Below are positions 32,666 through 43,257 of a DNA stretch of 64,000 bases, piece by piece. The translations under genes were made by a program, and so were the position numbers. The stretch is from Ypsolopha sequella (lineage: Eukaryota; Arthropoda; Insecta; Lepidoptera; Ypsolophidae), in the NCBI GenBank assembly GCA_934047225.1, contig CAKOHE010000029.1:1-64000 (forward strand), read 5' to 3'. The notes under the pieces were generated by a model that saw nothing but the letters and a program-made list of their open reading frames with translations, did no database searches and had not been told where the DNA came from. Each line of letters begins with the position of its first letter. Positions within the stretch are counted from its first letter, which is position 1.

Positions 32666-33180
32666 TATTGTAGACGTTTCATTCATCTATTATCATCCAT
32701 CCATCCATTATTGTAGACGTTTCATTCATCTATCATCATCCATCCATCCATTATTGTAGACGTTTCATTCATCTATCATCATCCATCCATCCATTATTGT
32801 AGACGTTTCATTCATCTATCATCATCCATCCATCCATTATTGTAGACGTTTCATTCATCTATCATCATCCATCCATCCATTATTGTAGACGTTTCATTCA
32901 TCTATCATCATCCATCCATCCATTATTGTAGACGTTTCATTCATCTATCATCATCCATCCATCCATTATTGTAGACGTTTCATTCATCTATCATCATCCA
33001 TCCATCCATTATTGTAGACGTTTCATTCATCTATCATCATCCATCCATCCATTATTGTAGACGTTTCATTCATCTATCATCATCCATCCATCCATTATTG
33101 TAGACGTTTCATTCATCTATCATCATCCATCCATCCATTATTGTAGACGTTTCATTCATCTATCATCATCCATCCATCCA
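32666..33180. repeat. 43-bp minisatellite, 12 copies
   Basis: Unit TATTGTAGACGTTTCATTCA then TCTATCATCATCCATCCATCCAT. The first unit has one variant base (TATTATC); the later ones look identical. The array joins directly to family C sequence at 33181, and GTAGACGTTT recurs once at 33431 after that element. Confidence 0.95.
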
Positions 33181-33430
33181 TTAGCCTAGTTCGTCCACTG
33201 CTGGGCATAAGCATTTCCAGGACTTTGCCACTCCCGGCGGCCATCCTGGAAGAATTGCTCATATACTCACACACGCTGTTGGGGGGTTGGTGAGCGCGGT
33301 GCCGGAACCCTCGCACCAGTGACGCTTTCTGCTTTCTCTTCTCTTACTCTCCCCCGAATAACTTCGAGGGGGTCTCCAAGTAAGATGGTGGTACTTCCAC
33401 AGTCGAGCCCGGCATCAGCTCTACCACCTG
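33181..33430. repeat. Dispersed repeat family C, copy 2
   Basis: TAGCCTAGTTCGTCCACTGC, TTTCCAGGACTTTGCCACTC, CCGAATAACTTCGAGGGGGT and CAGTCGAGCCCGGCATCAGC, shared in order with 22370-22700. It lies inside the zone bounded by GTAGACGTTT units, so the minisatellite and this repeat probably share a history. Confidence 0.6.
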
Positions 33431-33832
33431 TAGACGTTTAACAGAATGCAATTCGCTTAGATTAAATTATGTTAAGGTGTGTTAATTCCATTAAACCATT
33501 TCGAGATTTAGGTTTAATAAGCCGCATTTTAGAACTTGTGGTCTTAAAAACCTCATGATGATTAATATTTTTTCGAAAAACCTGCAACTTCCATTTGCCT
33601 TAGTGTTACGTCACTTGAGAAATGGCTGTTTGGAAATGTGTCCTTTGCTATCAAGATAAATTAAAAAAAATTGCTGCCGACTGATTTGACAGATGGATGA
33701 CAGATGAGTAGACAGACAGAGACAGACCACTTTTTTTATAAGCAATCACACATCACAATCAGTATAATTCTCAAGTGAGGTCATAACCAACAATTTTAAA
33801 ATTAAAAACTACCCCGCTCGGGTCAATTAGTA

Positions 33833-34229
33833 GGGTAAGTCCAGGATACTTGCCCCAAGAGGATAGGTGCCTCAATTTTTACTACTCAAATTCCATTACG
33901 CGAATCACTTTAGAACACTTTAGAACACTTTAGAACTACAAAGCTGCTGTAGACAAAGGACTGAACTTACCGAACAAAGAGGCTATGCGAATTTTATTTT
34001 TGTCACTGTCACTCCAAGCGAAAAATCCAACCATGTTTTCCAATTTCAAAACCCTAGATTATATAGTCAAAATGCATATATCAGAAATTTATTAAAATTT
34101 TCCGTGTATTTCAGGAAATACACAGAAAAGAAACACCAGTTTTTTTTTTCTCATATCGAATTTTTTTCGTCATAATTTGGCCGCTATGACGTCAGTTCAA
34201 AATCTAGGACGTCTATCCTGGACTTACCC
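33833..34229. mobile_element. Tc1/mariner-type MITE with TA duplication
   Basis: Ends GGGTAAGTCCAGGATA in inverted orientation, TA on both sides (33831-33832 and 34230-34231), length 397 bp, no transposase. TA duplication is the Tc1/mariner hallmark. Confidence 0.75.
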
Positions 34230-34239
34230 TATCTATAGG

Positions 34240-34365
34240 TAGACTAAAATTTATTTTGCGTTTCTTACAAAAAAGATCTTTGAACCTTGTTTCTAATGAT
34301 TGCTTACAAAGTCTCCAGGATTAATTTGGCTGTATTAATCAAAGTCACCTTAAGTATATTAATAG
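34240..34365. mobile_element. MITE family D, partial copy 3
   Basis: TTTCTTACAAAAAAGATCTT, TGAACCTTG and AAAGTCTCCAGGATTAATTT match the right part of the other two copies, with the terminal TCAAAGTCACCTT. The left part is missing. Confidence 0.5.
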
Positions 34366-35171
34366 ATAGGTTTTAAGTTTAAACAGTTATCATTAATTTA
34401 TCAATGTCGATTGGCCGGTAGCAGCACAGCACCGAATAACTGCAATTTCATTGGTCATTCAACTACCGCGTTCTGGATTTAGACAATCAACGTCTGACTA
34501 AATGCGGTGCTTTTAAACGGGGATAATTCGAAAATAATTTTGATTTATTTCGTATACTAGTAGTTTGGGGATTTTGTGACTGATTGATTGATGTGTTGAA
34601 CTACCTCCGTTTTTGGATTGTTTATATTATTAAAAGTAATGAGAATTGAGAAACCTTTGTTATTTACTTTAAGTCACCGGTTTTCGATGTCAATTGAAGA
34701 ATGATAGTTGTTAGCAAACTATATTACGGGGCTGCACGTTGCTAAAATTCGGTCCCGCTCTAACGCGTTTGTTTTTTAACTCTCTATCCTGCTCTAATCA
34801 GATGCCGCGCACGCAAAACATCAGTTATTTTGAAATCGTGGCTCCATTAAGACATACAGAAATAAAGTAGTAAGGCTTTTTTGTAGATAATAATGAGATC
34901 TTTTATTGTGTGAAAGATTCATTTGAAACGCATATTCCGTGTCCGAGCGAATTGAATGTACAGAATGAAATAAGGTACCTACAGATATATATTTATACAG
35001 ATATATACATAAAATTTCGATAATCTATATAGGCTTAATTCGTCAGCAAAACATAATTAAGTACTTATATATTTCCCAGAATTTTCTAGTAGCCAGTTTG
35101 GCCTACAAATCGAGCTAAATATACGCAATTTTATCAAATTCACGCTTATTCAAGCCTTAATGAAGACACCT
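34366..35171. other. Spacer without supported gene
   Basis: AT-rich; no motif recognised. Confidence 0.3.
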
Positions 35172-35319
35172 GCTAGCCTAACATGGCCGGCTTTTAACAC
35201 CCTCCAAACACCTTTTGACAGCCCAATTTGACATTCTACACATAGAATTTGGTATTTTGTTGTGTCAAAAGGCGTTATAAAAGGTGTTAAAAGCCATGTT
35301 AAGCCTTCAGGACGCTAGG
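35172..35319. repeat. Palindromic MITE-like element, about 148 bp
   Basis: CTAGCCTAACATGG and CTTTTAACACC on the left face their complements (GGTGTTAAAAGCCATGTTAAG, CCTTCAGGACGCTAGG) on the right, with CACCTTTTGACA / TGTCAAAAGGCG closer to the centre. Confidence 0.6.
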
Positions 35320-35449
35320 AAATACGTTATTTTCCTTTGAAAGTATAATTTTTATCAACTTTACTAAAAAATATTATTATTTAAATATTCAAGTTCTAAA
35401 ATTTAGTTTTATACTTTTTTCTTTTACCGTTGTATGTAACAATGTAACT

Positions 35450-35640
35450 TTGGATACAAAATTGTCTTGTGGTACCCCAAGACTCCTGCCTGGCGAAGTT
35501 TGGGAACCCCGGAAAAATTTGAAACCTTTTTTTCTGTGGAGTGTATTTTTATTTAATGTCTAATTTTAATTTTTGTGTAGTTGTGTTACCAATCTACAAT
35601 AAACTTATATTTTATTTATTTATTTATTTTCTTAACTTAT
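35450..35640 (+). other. LINE 3' tail-like sequence
   Basis: GTACCCCAAGACTCCTGCC and later ACAATAAACTT followed by (TTTA)n at about 35612-35632 look like a retroelement 3' end with polyadenylation signal and microsatellite tail. No ORF remains upstream. Confidence 0.35.
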
Positions 35641-35810
35641 GTAAGATCAAATAAAATTTTAAAGCAGAATTTGAATTAAATGTAGGTACTATGTATAATC
35701 TTATTTTTGTAGTACGACTAGTAAACTCCCCTTATTTTTTGCGGGACTTATTCAAACAAGCCCTCTTGTCAAACTTTTTAAACTAATCAGTCTTACGGTT
35801 ATCATTCCAG

Positions 35811-35911
35811 CTGGGCCTCGCATGTCAATCATTGAAGTCAAACCTGATCGGTACTATCCACTCCTTTGGAACTATGTGCTCCATGCTAGTTGGTGGCTGG
35901 TTGTGTGACAG
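35811..35911 (+). CDS. Exon of an SLC22-like organic cation transporter (partial gene)
   Basis: Flanked by acceptor ATCATTCCAG and donor GTAAATA. The frame reads LGLACQSLKSNLIGTIHSFG and ends SMLVGGWLCDR in phase 2. Joined across the intron it gives WLCDRFGRKP, the G-x-x-x-D-R-(F/W)-G-R-R/K signature between TM2 and TM3 of major facilitator transporters. The preceding GTIHSFGTMCSML segment is a membrane helix typical of insect organic cation transporters. Only this and the next exon are visible; the other ten or so helices are not in the window on either side, so this is probably a gene fragment. Confidence 0.65.
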
Positions 35912-36911
35912 GTAAATAAAGTCTGTTACAATATCATTAAACTTTAACACAAAGCTGAAATAACATTTATCGTCCAATGATTAACAAAAAAAGTCTTATC
36001 TTACCTGATATCAATTTAAAAATTTGGTCGAGATCGCTGCCCCGCTCTCGCTTACTGGTGACATTAAGACAAATATGACAAATTATGTCATTACGTTACC
36101 TCACTTTATTACCAGGCTTAGTCTTTGGCCGATGCCTTTGGCCAGCCCTTTGGCCCTTTGACGTGTCGATGAGGCTAAGCGAGATCTCTTCTAAAATTCA
36201 AAGCTTGGAATCCACGGACTCAAGCTCTCGATCCCAAGCGGCGCAAACATATAGTTATTTCCGAGGACAACAGCCTTGCACCAGTAGCTCTACTGATTAT
36301 ATGGGAAGCTTCTAGCTAGTGTGTCTAGTGTGTGACCAGGGGTCTCCCGTCGTTCAAAAGAAGTAGACTCATTCCATCAGGTCCCCTTCTAACCTCATGT
36401 CAAGTACCCCTAGGAAGTTGACGGTGGCAACAGCTTTCTGATAAAACGAAAAACAGCCAGCGACGCGTGGGTACGGTAGCTCGTGGTGTCCAAATCGATC
36501 GACGTCTGATCCGCAGGGGCAGGGATCCGATCGATGTGGCTCATTTAGGGCAAGACCAAGTCGCACACCGACGCGACGTCCACCCTGAAAGACAAGTCGT
36601 CCAACAAAATACCGATATGAGATGAAAGATAAGAGCCTGCATTCAGACGCCCGACTGTTGTTCTGATGAAGCAAAGAGACTAGCCATGTCTGGTTATAAA
36701 TTTGTAAATTTGTGTTCGAAATATAATTATAATATATTTCCACCTAGAGAATATAGAAAATGCTTTCTCGGTTCTAATAACTTTAAGAGCAAGGGTCCAA
36801 GTACGCTCCCTTAAAGGATTCCATTTCAAATATAAGGTATACGTGGGATTAGTTTGATAATAGAAATTTTAGACTTTGTAATTGACAAAAGCAATTTGTT
36901 ATTTTTTCCAG
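35912..36911 (+). other. Intron between transporter exons, with LINE insertion
   Basis: Starts GTAAATA, ends TTTTTTCCAG, and is 1 kb long. It contains a minus-strand RLE-LINE fragment (36110-36743). Confidence 0.6.
36110..36743 (-). pseudogene. RLE-LINE endonuclease region fragment
   Basis: On the minus strand VGVRLGLALNEPHRSDPCPC, then GSDVDRFGHHELPYP, corresponds to the CCHC motif region of the LINE at 7094-9775. The last Cys of the motif is changed. Sequence at 36110-36300 aligns with the region around 39180-39350 (GGCGCAAA-ATAT) in the related copy. Frame breaks are present and no RT part remains. Confidence 0.65.
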
Positions 36912-36971
36912 GTTTGGTAGGAAACCAGTGATGATAGCGTGTGTAATGGCAGCCGTCGTAGGACCGAGTGC
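36912..36971 (+). CDS. Second transporter exon, interrupted by cathepsin B sequence
   Basis: Begins right after CCAG and continues the phase of the previous exon: FGRKPVMIACVMAAVVGPSA, the start of TM3 in organic cation transporters. The transporter frame then hits TAA at 36982-36984, where cathepsin B homology in another frame has already begun. The exact junction is unclear within about 36970-37000. No donor site is seen before the change. Confidence 0.6.
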
Positions 36972-37520
36972 AACGAAGATATAAATAATATATGTAAAGA
37001 CGGCGGTAATCCAGAAACAGCGTGGACTTACTATGATAAAGTTGGGATTGTCACAGGTGGCAATTACGGCTCCCATGAAGGATGTAGACCTTACACAATT
37101 AGTCCGTTTGAACCACATCCGGTGGATCCTACATGCGAAAAAAAGTGTGAAGACAATTACAAAGTACCTTATGAAAAAGACAAACATTTTGGTAAGAACT
37201 TCTACCATGTTAAACAAGATGAAAAACAAATAAGGGCAGAATTATTTAAAAACGGTCCAGTGCAAGTTGATTTCCTCGTATACCAAGACTTTTTTAGTTA
37301 CCAAAGCGGAGTCAACATTCACACCGGGTGTGATAAGGAAGTCGGCGGACACGCAGTCAAGGTTCTGGGCTGGGGTGTGGAGAAAGATACGAAGTACTGG
37401 CTGGTGGCTAACTCTTGGAATGTAACGTGGGGTGATAATGGTTACTTTGAAATTTTGCGTGGAGAAAATCACTGCCAGTTTAAAGAAAATGTATTCGCCG
37501 GGGAACCCTTATTACAATAA
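36972..37520 (+). pseudogene. Cathepsin B-like cysteine protease, C-terminal half
   Basis: About 180 open codons without introns, matching the C-terminal part of papain-family (C1A) cathepsin B: DGGNPETAWTYY (place of the GCNGG-AW motif), GIVTGGNYGSHEGCRPYTI, YKVPYEKDKHFG, NGPVQVDFLVYQDF, GGHAVKVLGWG (catalytic His) and YWLVANSWN-TWGDNGYFEI (catalytic Asn), HC-x-x-x-ENVFAGEP at the end. The signal peptide, propeptide and catalytic Cys are missing. The occluding loop reads SPFEPH where active enzymes usually have PCEHH, so one loop His and a Cys are lost. There is no ATG in frame. Active enzymes work in lysosomes or the gut; this fragment is unlikely to be functional. Confidence 0.8.
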
Positions 37521-37571
37521 ATTAAATTACATTGCAATAATATGGTACTGTAATTTACATGTTCGTAATTG

Positions 37572-37577
37572 AATAAA
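37572..37577 (+). promoter_or_regulatory. Polyadenylation signal after cathepsin B
   Basis: AATAAA 52 bases after the stop, followed by A-rich sequence. It fits a retained 3' untranslated region. Confidence 0.5.
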
Positions 37578-37701
37578 AATAAACAAAATTGTACTTTTAT
37601 AATTTCTGAAATATATTATCTCTTTACATAGTTGCGTACAGGGGATCTAAAAAGGCCGACTTGGGTGAATCATAAAATGATTTAAAAGTAGGTGAATCAT
37701 A

Positions 37702-38020
37702 ATAGTAGTTTCTGCTACAAGGGCGAAAAGGAATAAATTACGAGGACGATTTAAAACACGAGCGTAGCGAGTGTTTTAAACGTAACCGAGTAATTTATTA
37801 CTCTTACTCCCGTGTATCATACTAAGTTTTTCAATGCATAGTGTGAGGAAATAAAACAAATATAATCTTGTGAACTTTAAATTAATATTGGCTCAAAAGG
37901 ACTGTATCCAGAGCCGTTAAACAGCGGAAAAAAAAAGTATAACATTTATGGTACACAGGAAAGGCTACAGGTTAGCCAACCATTGTAAATTAATTTAAAA
38001 AAAACAATAATAATAAAGCG
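37702..38020 (+). repeat. Dispersed element family A, copy 3
   Basis: Closely matches 4672-4985, including the GAGCGTAGCGAGTG hairpin and the GGTACACAGGAAAGGCTACA end. It sits 120 bp after the cathepsin B polyadenylation signal. Confidence 0.75.
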
Positions 38021-38075
38021 CAAACAAATTCAAACACAGCTCCTTGAAAGTTGTTCCAACACCACTGACAGAGCT

Positions 38076-38313
38076 GCCCCCCTATTCTGTATCTTTAGTT
38101 GCCAACTGCACGAGGTGCCTATCATCAAAAACATAGCTAAAAACTGAAATTTCAAAATTGCCTTTAGTGGGTATTGAACTATTAACAATCTGTGTCGTCA
38201 CTTCAAGTGCGAAAATATCCTTAGGACATCGGAATTCGATAGTATATCTATGTTTTTGATGATAGACACCCAGTCCAGAAGGCAACTAGAGATACACAAT
38301 AGGCCCGCAGGTC
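38076..38313. mobile_element. 238-bp MITE family B, copy 2
   Basis: Same length as the copy at 20366-20603, about three substitutions between them. It abuts an RLE-LINE fragment on its right, so it probably inserted into that LINE. Confidence 0.75.
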
Positions 38314-38428
38314 TCTTAGCCACTAGCACATCAGAGTCGGGGTACTGGCTGAATGCGTTGCCTTCACCAAACATCGGCACTCTGTTGGATAGAACAACTC
38401 TGAATTTGGCCGTAAGCCTGGTTTAAAA
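38313..38428 (+). pseudogene. RLE-LINE fragment
   Basis: Reads LLATSTSESGYWLNALPSPN then IGTLLDRTTLNLAVSLV and a stop. It corresponds to residues 71-105 of the 8689-9621 stretch (LLTTSEPESGYWLNALPSSN). The remainder is lost. Confidence 0.75.
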
Positions 38429-39060
38429 TCTCAACAGCAAATTATTTTTTTCACACAGTGTTTTTGTCCTGATAATGAGCGTTGTTAATACTTTACCAGT
38501 CTATTTCGGTTTTGTGATTATTAGATATTGTTTTTGATTGTTGACTGACTCGTTGAAAATCTTTTATTTTCACATTTCGCTCTTTAACCAACACAATATA
38601 GTAATGTTTAGATATTTTTAGTAATTGGAGGTTTTATGAACTATTGGACCTAATTGGAAATAATTTAATTTTGTAATGTTTTCATTCTAATTCTGTAACT
38701 TTTTATCTCCATGACATTTTATATTTTTATTTTTATTGAAATTTGTAATATTAATGTTAATTTTAATTTAAATCAATTGTAAATATGAATATTTGTTATT
38801 CGAAATAAAAATATTTTATTTAAATATGTATAGCTTTGCTGGACAAGCAAGAATCGAAATAAGAAACGCCCCGTCTCGAAATTCGTTTAAACAGTCATTG
38901 CGCAGACATTATCTTCTTAGCAATATTCATTAGATCTGGTATCAACATAGCAATCTGAAAATTTCACTACTATCTAGTAATTTACTCTTGTCTTTAATTA
39001 ATTACATTAATATTGTTTTAAGTAAGTATATTTTTATATTGTAATTACTCTTCTACTTGT
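38429..39060. other. AT-rich, probably LINE 3' UTR remnants
   Basis: No gene. GAAATAAAAATATTTTATTT at about 38800 looks like a LINE end of the same style as 9740-9775. Confidence 0.35.
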
Positions 39061-39088
39061 ATAATTCTTTGTACTAATTAAAAATATC

Positions 39089-39721
39089 TTAAATTAAATG
39101 AAACATTTGATTTAGATCGTTGCCGCTGGGGAGAGTACCCAAGAGACTGGCAGCGTTACCTCGTTGAATCGATAGACTAATCCTCTGGCCGAGGTAAGCT
39201 CCAGCTCTTGGATCACCAGAGGCGTCGACCAGACGCGACGACAGTTCTTGAAACAGTCGTCGCGCACTTGGGCCCCATGGTCCCAGAGTTTCAACTCCGA
39301 ACGGCGCAAATATGTAGCCCTCGCCAAGGGCGACATACCCGCGCCGCTTTCGGGACTCCGCTGCCTCTGCAGCCGCGCCAGCACCGACCGAGGTAGCCTG
39401 TAGGTAGGACGGGGCAAGTGTGTCTGCACATGTGGCGTCCCACACAAGCGGCTTGCCATGCTTCCATGCAAGGAGCGTCATTCCATCGGGCCGCTTACCA
39501 TCGTTCCGGGTTAACCCTGGTGGTTCGAGAATGCTCGGTACATTGGCACTGACAAGGGCCCGACGGATGACGTCATTGAGGTTAGCGTGGCGGGCTGAAC
39601 GTCCGGCGCTTAGCTGGCATGATAGACCATGGTGCCCGAACTGGCCGACGTGCACTCCACAACGGCAACGGTGTGGTTCATTGATCTTCGTGCCTAAGCG
39701 AAGACCGCAAGCCAAACTCAT
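39089..39721 (-). pseudogene. RLE-LINE C-terminal half: CCHC and restriction-like endonuclease, open
   Basis: 210 open codons on the minus strand. C-x1-C-x8-H-x4-C at residues 19-35 (HRCRCGVHVGQFGHHGLSC), RPDGMTLLAW at 78-87 and LVWDATCAD at 92-100 match the endonuclease of the LINE at 8689-9621, at clear protein similarity over the full length. It is 5'-truncated at a (TA)n run (39725-39746), so the reverse transcriptase is missing. Truncation at the 5' end is the normal outcome of incomplete LINE reverse transcription. Confidence 0.8.
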
Positions 39722-39722
39722 T

Positions 39723-39746
39723 TATTATATATATATATATATATAG
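39723..39746. repeat. (TA)n microsatellite
   Basis: About 11 TA units at the break point of the LINE copy. Confidence 0.9.
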
Positions 39747-40015
39747 CATATTCGTAACGTTATAAGTATTTATGTAGTATATTATCTTCTTATATTTTTA
39801 TATATATTTTTCTGAAGCTTACTTTTTACATTATTAGTATATAATTACAAAATTATATATCAGTACATAAATGTTTTTTTTTTTACGTTTTATTTGTTAT
39901 TTAAAATATAAAATTGTAAAGCCTTTTGCACACCTGCCTCTGTAATTTTCTTGTAATTTCTGTCGGGTTGACTGGGAAAAATGTTTATAGCATCTGCATC
40001 ATCAAAAACCGGCCA

Positions 40016-40232
40016 AGTGCGAGTCGAAAACTGGCGATAGTACTTACTCGTCCACACAAACAACTTTTCGTGACTAAACAAAAAAAAAAAACTGTTGTTT
40101 CATAGATTTTGGTCGGGTAGCTATGTAAATTTTCTATGGAACAGCTCATTTTTTTTCGCTATTCGAGTGTTGGCTCCATAGTAAAAGTTGTTCGTATGGA
40201 CAAGTACTATCACCAGTTTCCGGCTTCCGCAA
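40016..40232. mobile_element. MITE with GCCAAGTGCGAGTCG end
   Basis: Left arm AAACTGGCGATAGTACTTAC, TCGTCCACACAAACAACTTT. The right arm is its complement (AAGTTGTTCGTATGGACAAG, TACTATCACCAGTTT). The inner part of the right arm, CCATAGTAAAAGTTGTTC, is also the inner arm of the MITE at 5453-5721. Confidence 0.6.
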
Positions 40233-42930
40233 CTTCATACCCAGTTAAAACACCTAGTAATATATATGTCGGAGCGGCGAGCGAATTCATTCAATTATTT
40301 GCAATTAGTTAGTTAATTTCGTCACTGATTGAAATGTCAGGTTTAGTACCTGGGTGGAATCAAAGATGGCGTTGCGGTCGGCTGTTAGCGATGTAAAAAT
40401 TACCGTGTAGTTTGGCATCGGTCATCGCAACGTTGGTATCTGTTGAGTTGACGTTGTCAGTTGCGTTTGATAGCTGTCAGTGGGAAAGAGAGAGGCAGAC
40501 TCACGGAACACTTTTACCAGGAGAAGAATGAAAACTCAGTAGAAAAAAAAAGCGACAATATTTCTTTACTGCTAGCGCCATCTATGGAATGCCCATTATA
40601 AACCTTCATAGTTATCCATATATATATATAGGTATACATATACATGTATTTATGAGCGGAATTCAAATATTGCTTGTTTGAACAGGGATCATTACTTAAT
40701 CTATTATATTTTATGATCGTTGGGAACTTTTACTAAAGGTACAATTTCATATCTTTAACAAAGATTATTTTTAAAAGCGATCATAAAATATAATAAACCG
40801 AGTTTCTTAGAAACTTACATTGAAAAGCTTTAATTTACACTCCATCTTTATTATTAAGTTAAATTTTACAGTTTTTAAAAATTACACTTTTCAAATTGTG
40901 TGAAGACAGGTTATTCTGACAAATATCGTGGTAAACTGGAGACATTAATCATGGATTTAACAAATTTTTGGTGTAGCACCCTTAAGCCAACGCAGGCTGA
41001 TACAATTTTAAATAGAATCACATCAAACATAATATTTAGAGTGCATTACAAGCTAGTGAAGCCAGCAAGATCAATTTGAACCAAATTCCAAGGAAGAAAA
41101 GTATTTTCCAAAAATTTCTGCAACCGTATTCGTATTCTTTGTACCTGGACAAGGAAATCAGTACAATTTGAAGCCGGGATCGGTGTCCAGTGTACGCCCG
41201 TACTTTGAACACTTTCTTTTTCCTCCTTCATCTTGATTATTTGTTGTGAAAACAATAAAGAACTCAATTTCAAAATAAAAAGCTGTTTGTAAAAAATGTC
41301 GTCTTTTCTTCGTATGACATTTCTTTTTTTTTTGTTTTTAACAGCGCTGGAAACCACTCCTTCGGAGCCAAAAGACACAAAAATAGTTCACATAATATGT
41401 TATAATATTATATAGTATATTTTAATTGACATAAAATACTATTCTTAAAATGACTTTATTAAATAAAAATTATCTAAACTAAAATATTTTTATTAGGTTA
41501 GTTGAGTGTTACCATAAAATTGTGAAATGTACTAAAGTGGGAATATTCTGGCCTGCCCTCGCCACCTGATTGGTTAATAGCTTTGTCGCCGCTAGTTCTA
41601 AGACAGTTGACCAGGGCTGGGCAGACTGGTTGGAGATGGGTTGGAGTCGTTTGAGCGACCGCACGCTTCTGTGAGATCACCGCATTTTAATCTCTTATTA
41701 TTCAAGCCATCTTATTGTAATTCAGTTAGAAACTTTCCTATTTGATTATAAACACTACCTATCTACATTGGCGAGTGATCATTTCTGCTAAATTACCAAC
41801 CCATCTTCGGAAATATGGGTGAAGACGGGCACGTACCCATCACGCCTGTCGGCCTTACTCCGTCATATATAATTATGTATATTTTATAGGATATTTCTTT
41901 TGTAGTGCACGTTAGTTTTGCTGGAAGAAATCTCTTTTTAGTGATAAGCTTGTCTGTTTTTCATGGGTGCAATAAAGCGCCATACATTTCATCGGCAATA
42001 TGTTCGCGGTCGGGTTATACTTACTGATCCCATGCAACTTACGCTCAAAGAAAATGGAAACTTATTACAGCGCAATAAGAGTCATAATAAAGAGTCAGAA
42101 TAAACATAATAAAGACACATAGTTATTTGTTCGAGATACTCTTACTTAATTTCGTGCCCAATTCTTAAATACACGAAAAACTATGCAATCAGTTTTGCAA
42201 TAAGCACCACCTAATTACCTATCAGTTCGCGAGCACCCGATGCTCTAATTTGACGACACTACGTGTGTTAATTAATAAAACGGCAAATTAATAATAATAA
42301 CACAAACAAGTCCCTTCTTACACAAGAAACAAAAAATGATTGCTTATCACAATAATCACAAACCAATTTCCAACGAATTTTTCAGGGCCACAAACTATTC
42401 ACTGTTACACATGTTTCTGTAACGACTATGCAATATAAACTAATCTAATATTACCTTAGGTATTATTATTATTACTAATAGGTTTAGGTTTTCCTACCTA
42501 GTAAGTACGAAGTTCTCAATCAAACATTCTATATACTTACCCATCTACTTACATACATAGTTAGTTACCTAATTGCTCGCTTTGCATGAGCATCTACTTA
42601 CTAAGTGGCTGTATGTACATAGTGTCTCATTCCGCTGAATATATTCTATTTGGTTGGTATAGGCACACCCCCGACACTTCTTTGTTCTCGCTCAAGTTAT
42701 TTACCTACAGTCTCGCGCACGCATCTGGCTTGTCCGCACACGCTTGTGTGTGTGCGTGAGCTAGTCTAGGGCTGGCAGCAAGCGTGTGAGCGTCGTCGAT
42801 CGAGAGGGACAACATTTATAGTCAGCAACTTATATGATTCTCTTCCTAAATTTTAGCGTAGTTAATCCCTAGGTCCTAGTTCTGGTTCATGTAAACGCAT
42901 CATGTAAATTCCGAAAAACTCATTGGTGCA
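40233..42930. other. Long stretch without supported gene
   Basis: It holds an inverted repeat (CTATTATATTTTATGATCG at about 40700 and its complement near 40780) and AT-rich spacer. GTTGGAGATGGGTTGGAGTC around 41629 and GGTGAAGACGGGCACGTACC around 41820 look like LINE scraps. A 110-codon minus-strand open stretch at 41046-41378 shows no family motif. Confidence 0.35.
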
Positions 42931-42931
42931 T

Positions 42932-42994
42932 GCCCAACCGCGGATTGAACCTGGATCTCAAGATTGAGAGGCCGTTCTACCCCTGAGTTACCGC
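42932..42994 (-). repeat. tRNA-like SINE head
   Basis: On the minus strand: GGCGGTAACTCAGGGGTAGA (D-arm/A-box), CCTCTCAATCTTGAGA (anticodon-arm-like) and CAGGTTCAATCCGCGG (T-arm/B-box). The acceptor stem does not pair, so it is a SINE head or tRNA pseudogene rather than a working tRNA. Confidence 0.5.
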
Positions 42995-43257
42995 CGCTTT
43001 TTCATAACTTTAAAAATAAATTAACATAAAAGAAAATGGCTTAGTTCATCGGAAGGAAGCAAATTTGAAAAATCTCCGTTCTTTATTGGTTGCTCCGTTT
43101 TCTAGGCATTCATATATACCACAATAACGAACCATATTATTGATTAAAAATCGGTATCGTAATAAAACAAAACAAGATTTATACTTGCGATTGTCGGCAC
43201 TTGATGAAACATAAAAAGCATCTCGATTTTGAACACAAAATCAAGAAAACAAAACAA

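Noticed and set aside
32666..33180. CRISPR-like array
   Set aside because: The units are head-to-tail without unique spacers, and the DNA is clearly eukaryotic; it is a minisatellite.
36849..37229. 126-codon minus-strand stretch rich in Phe, Ile and Val (membrane-like)
   Set aside because: Antisense of the transporter exon and cathepsin B fragment, whose plus-strand homology is clear.
41046..41378. 110-codon minus-strand open stretch
   Set aside because: No motif, no splice or promoter support, and A-rich codons; could be chance in AT-rich DNA.
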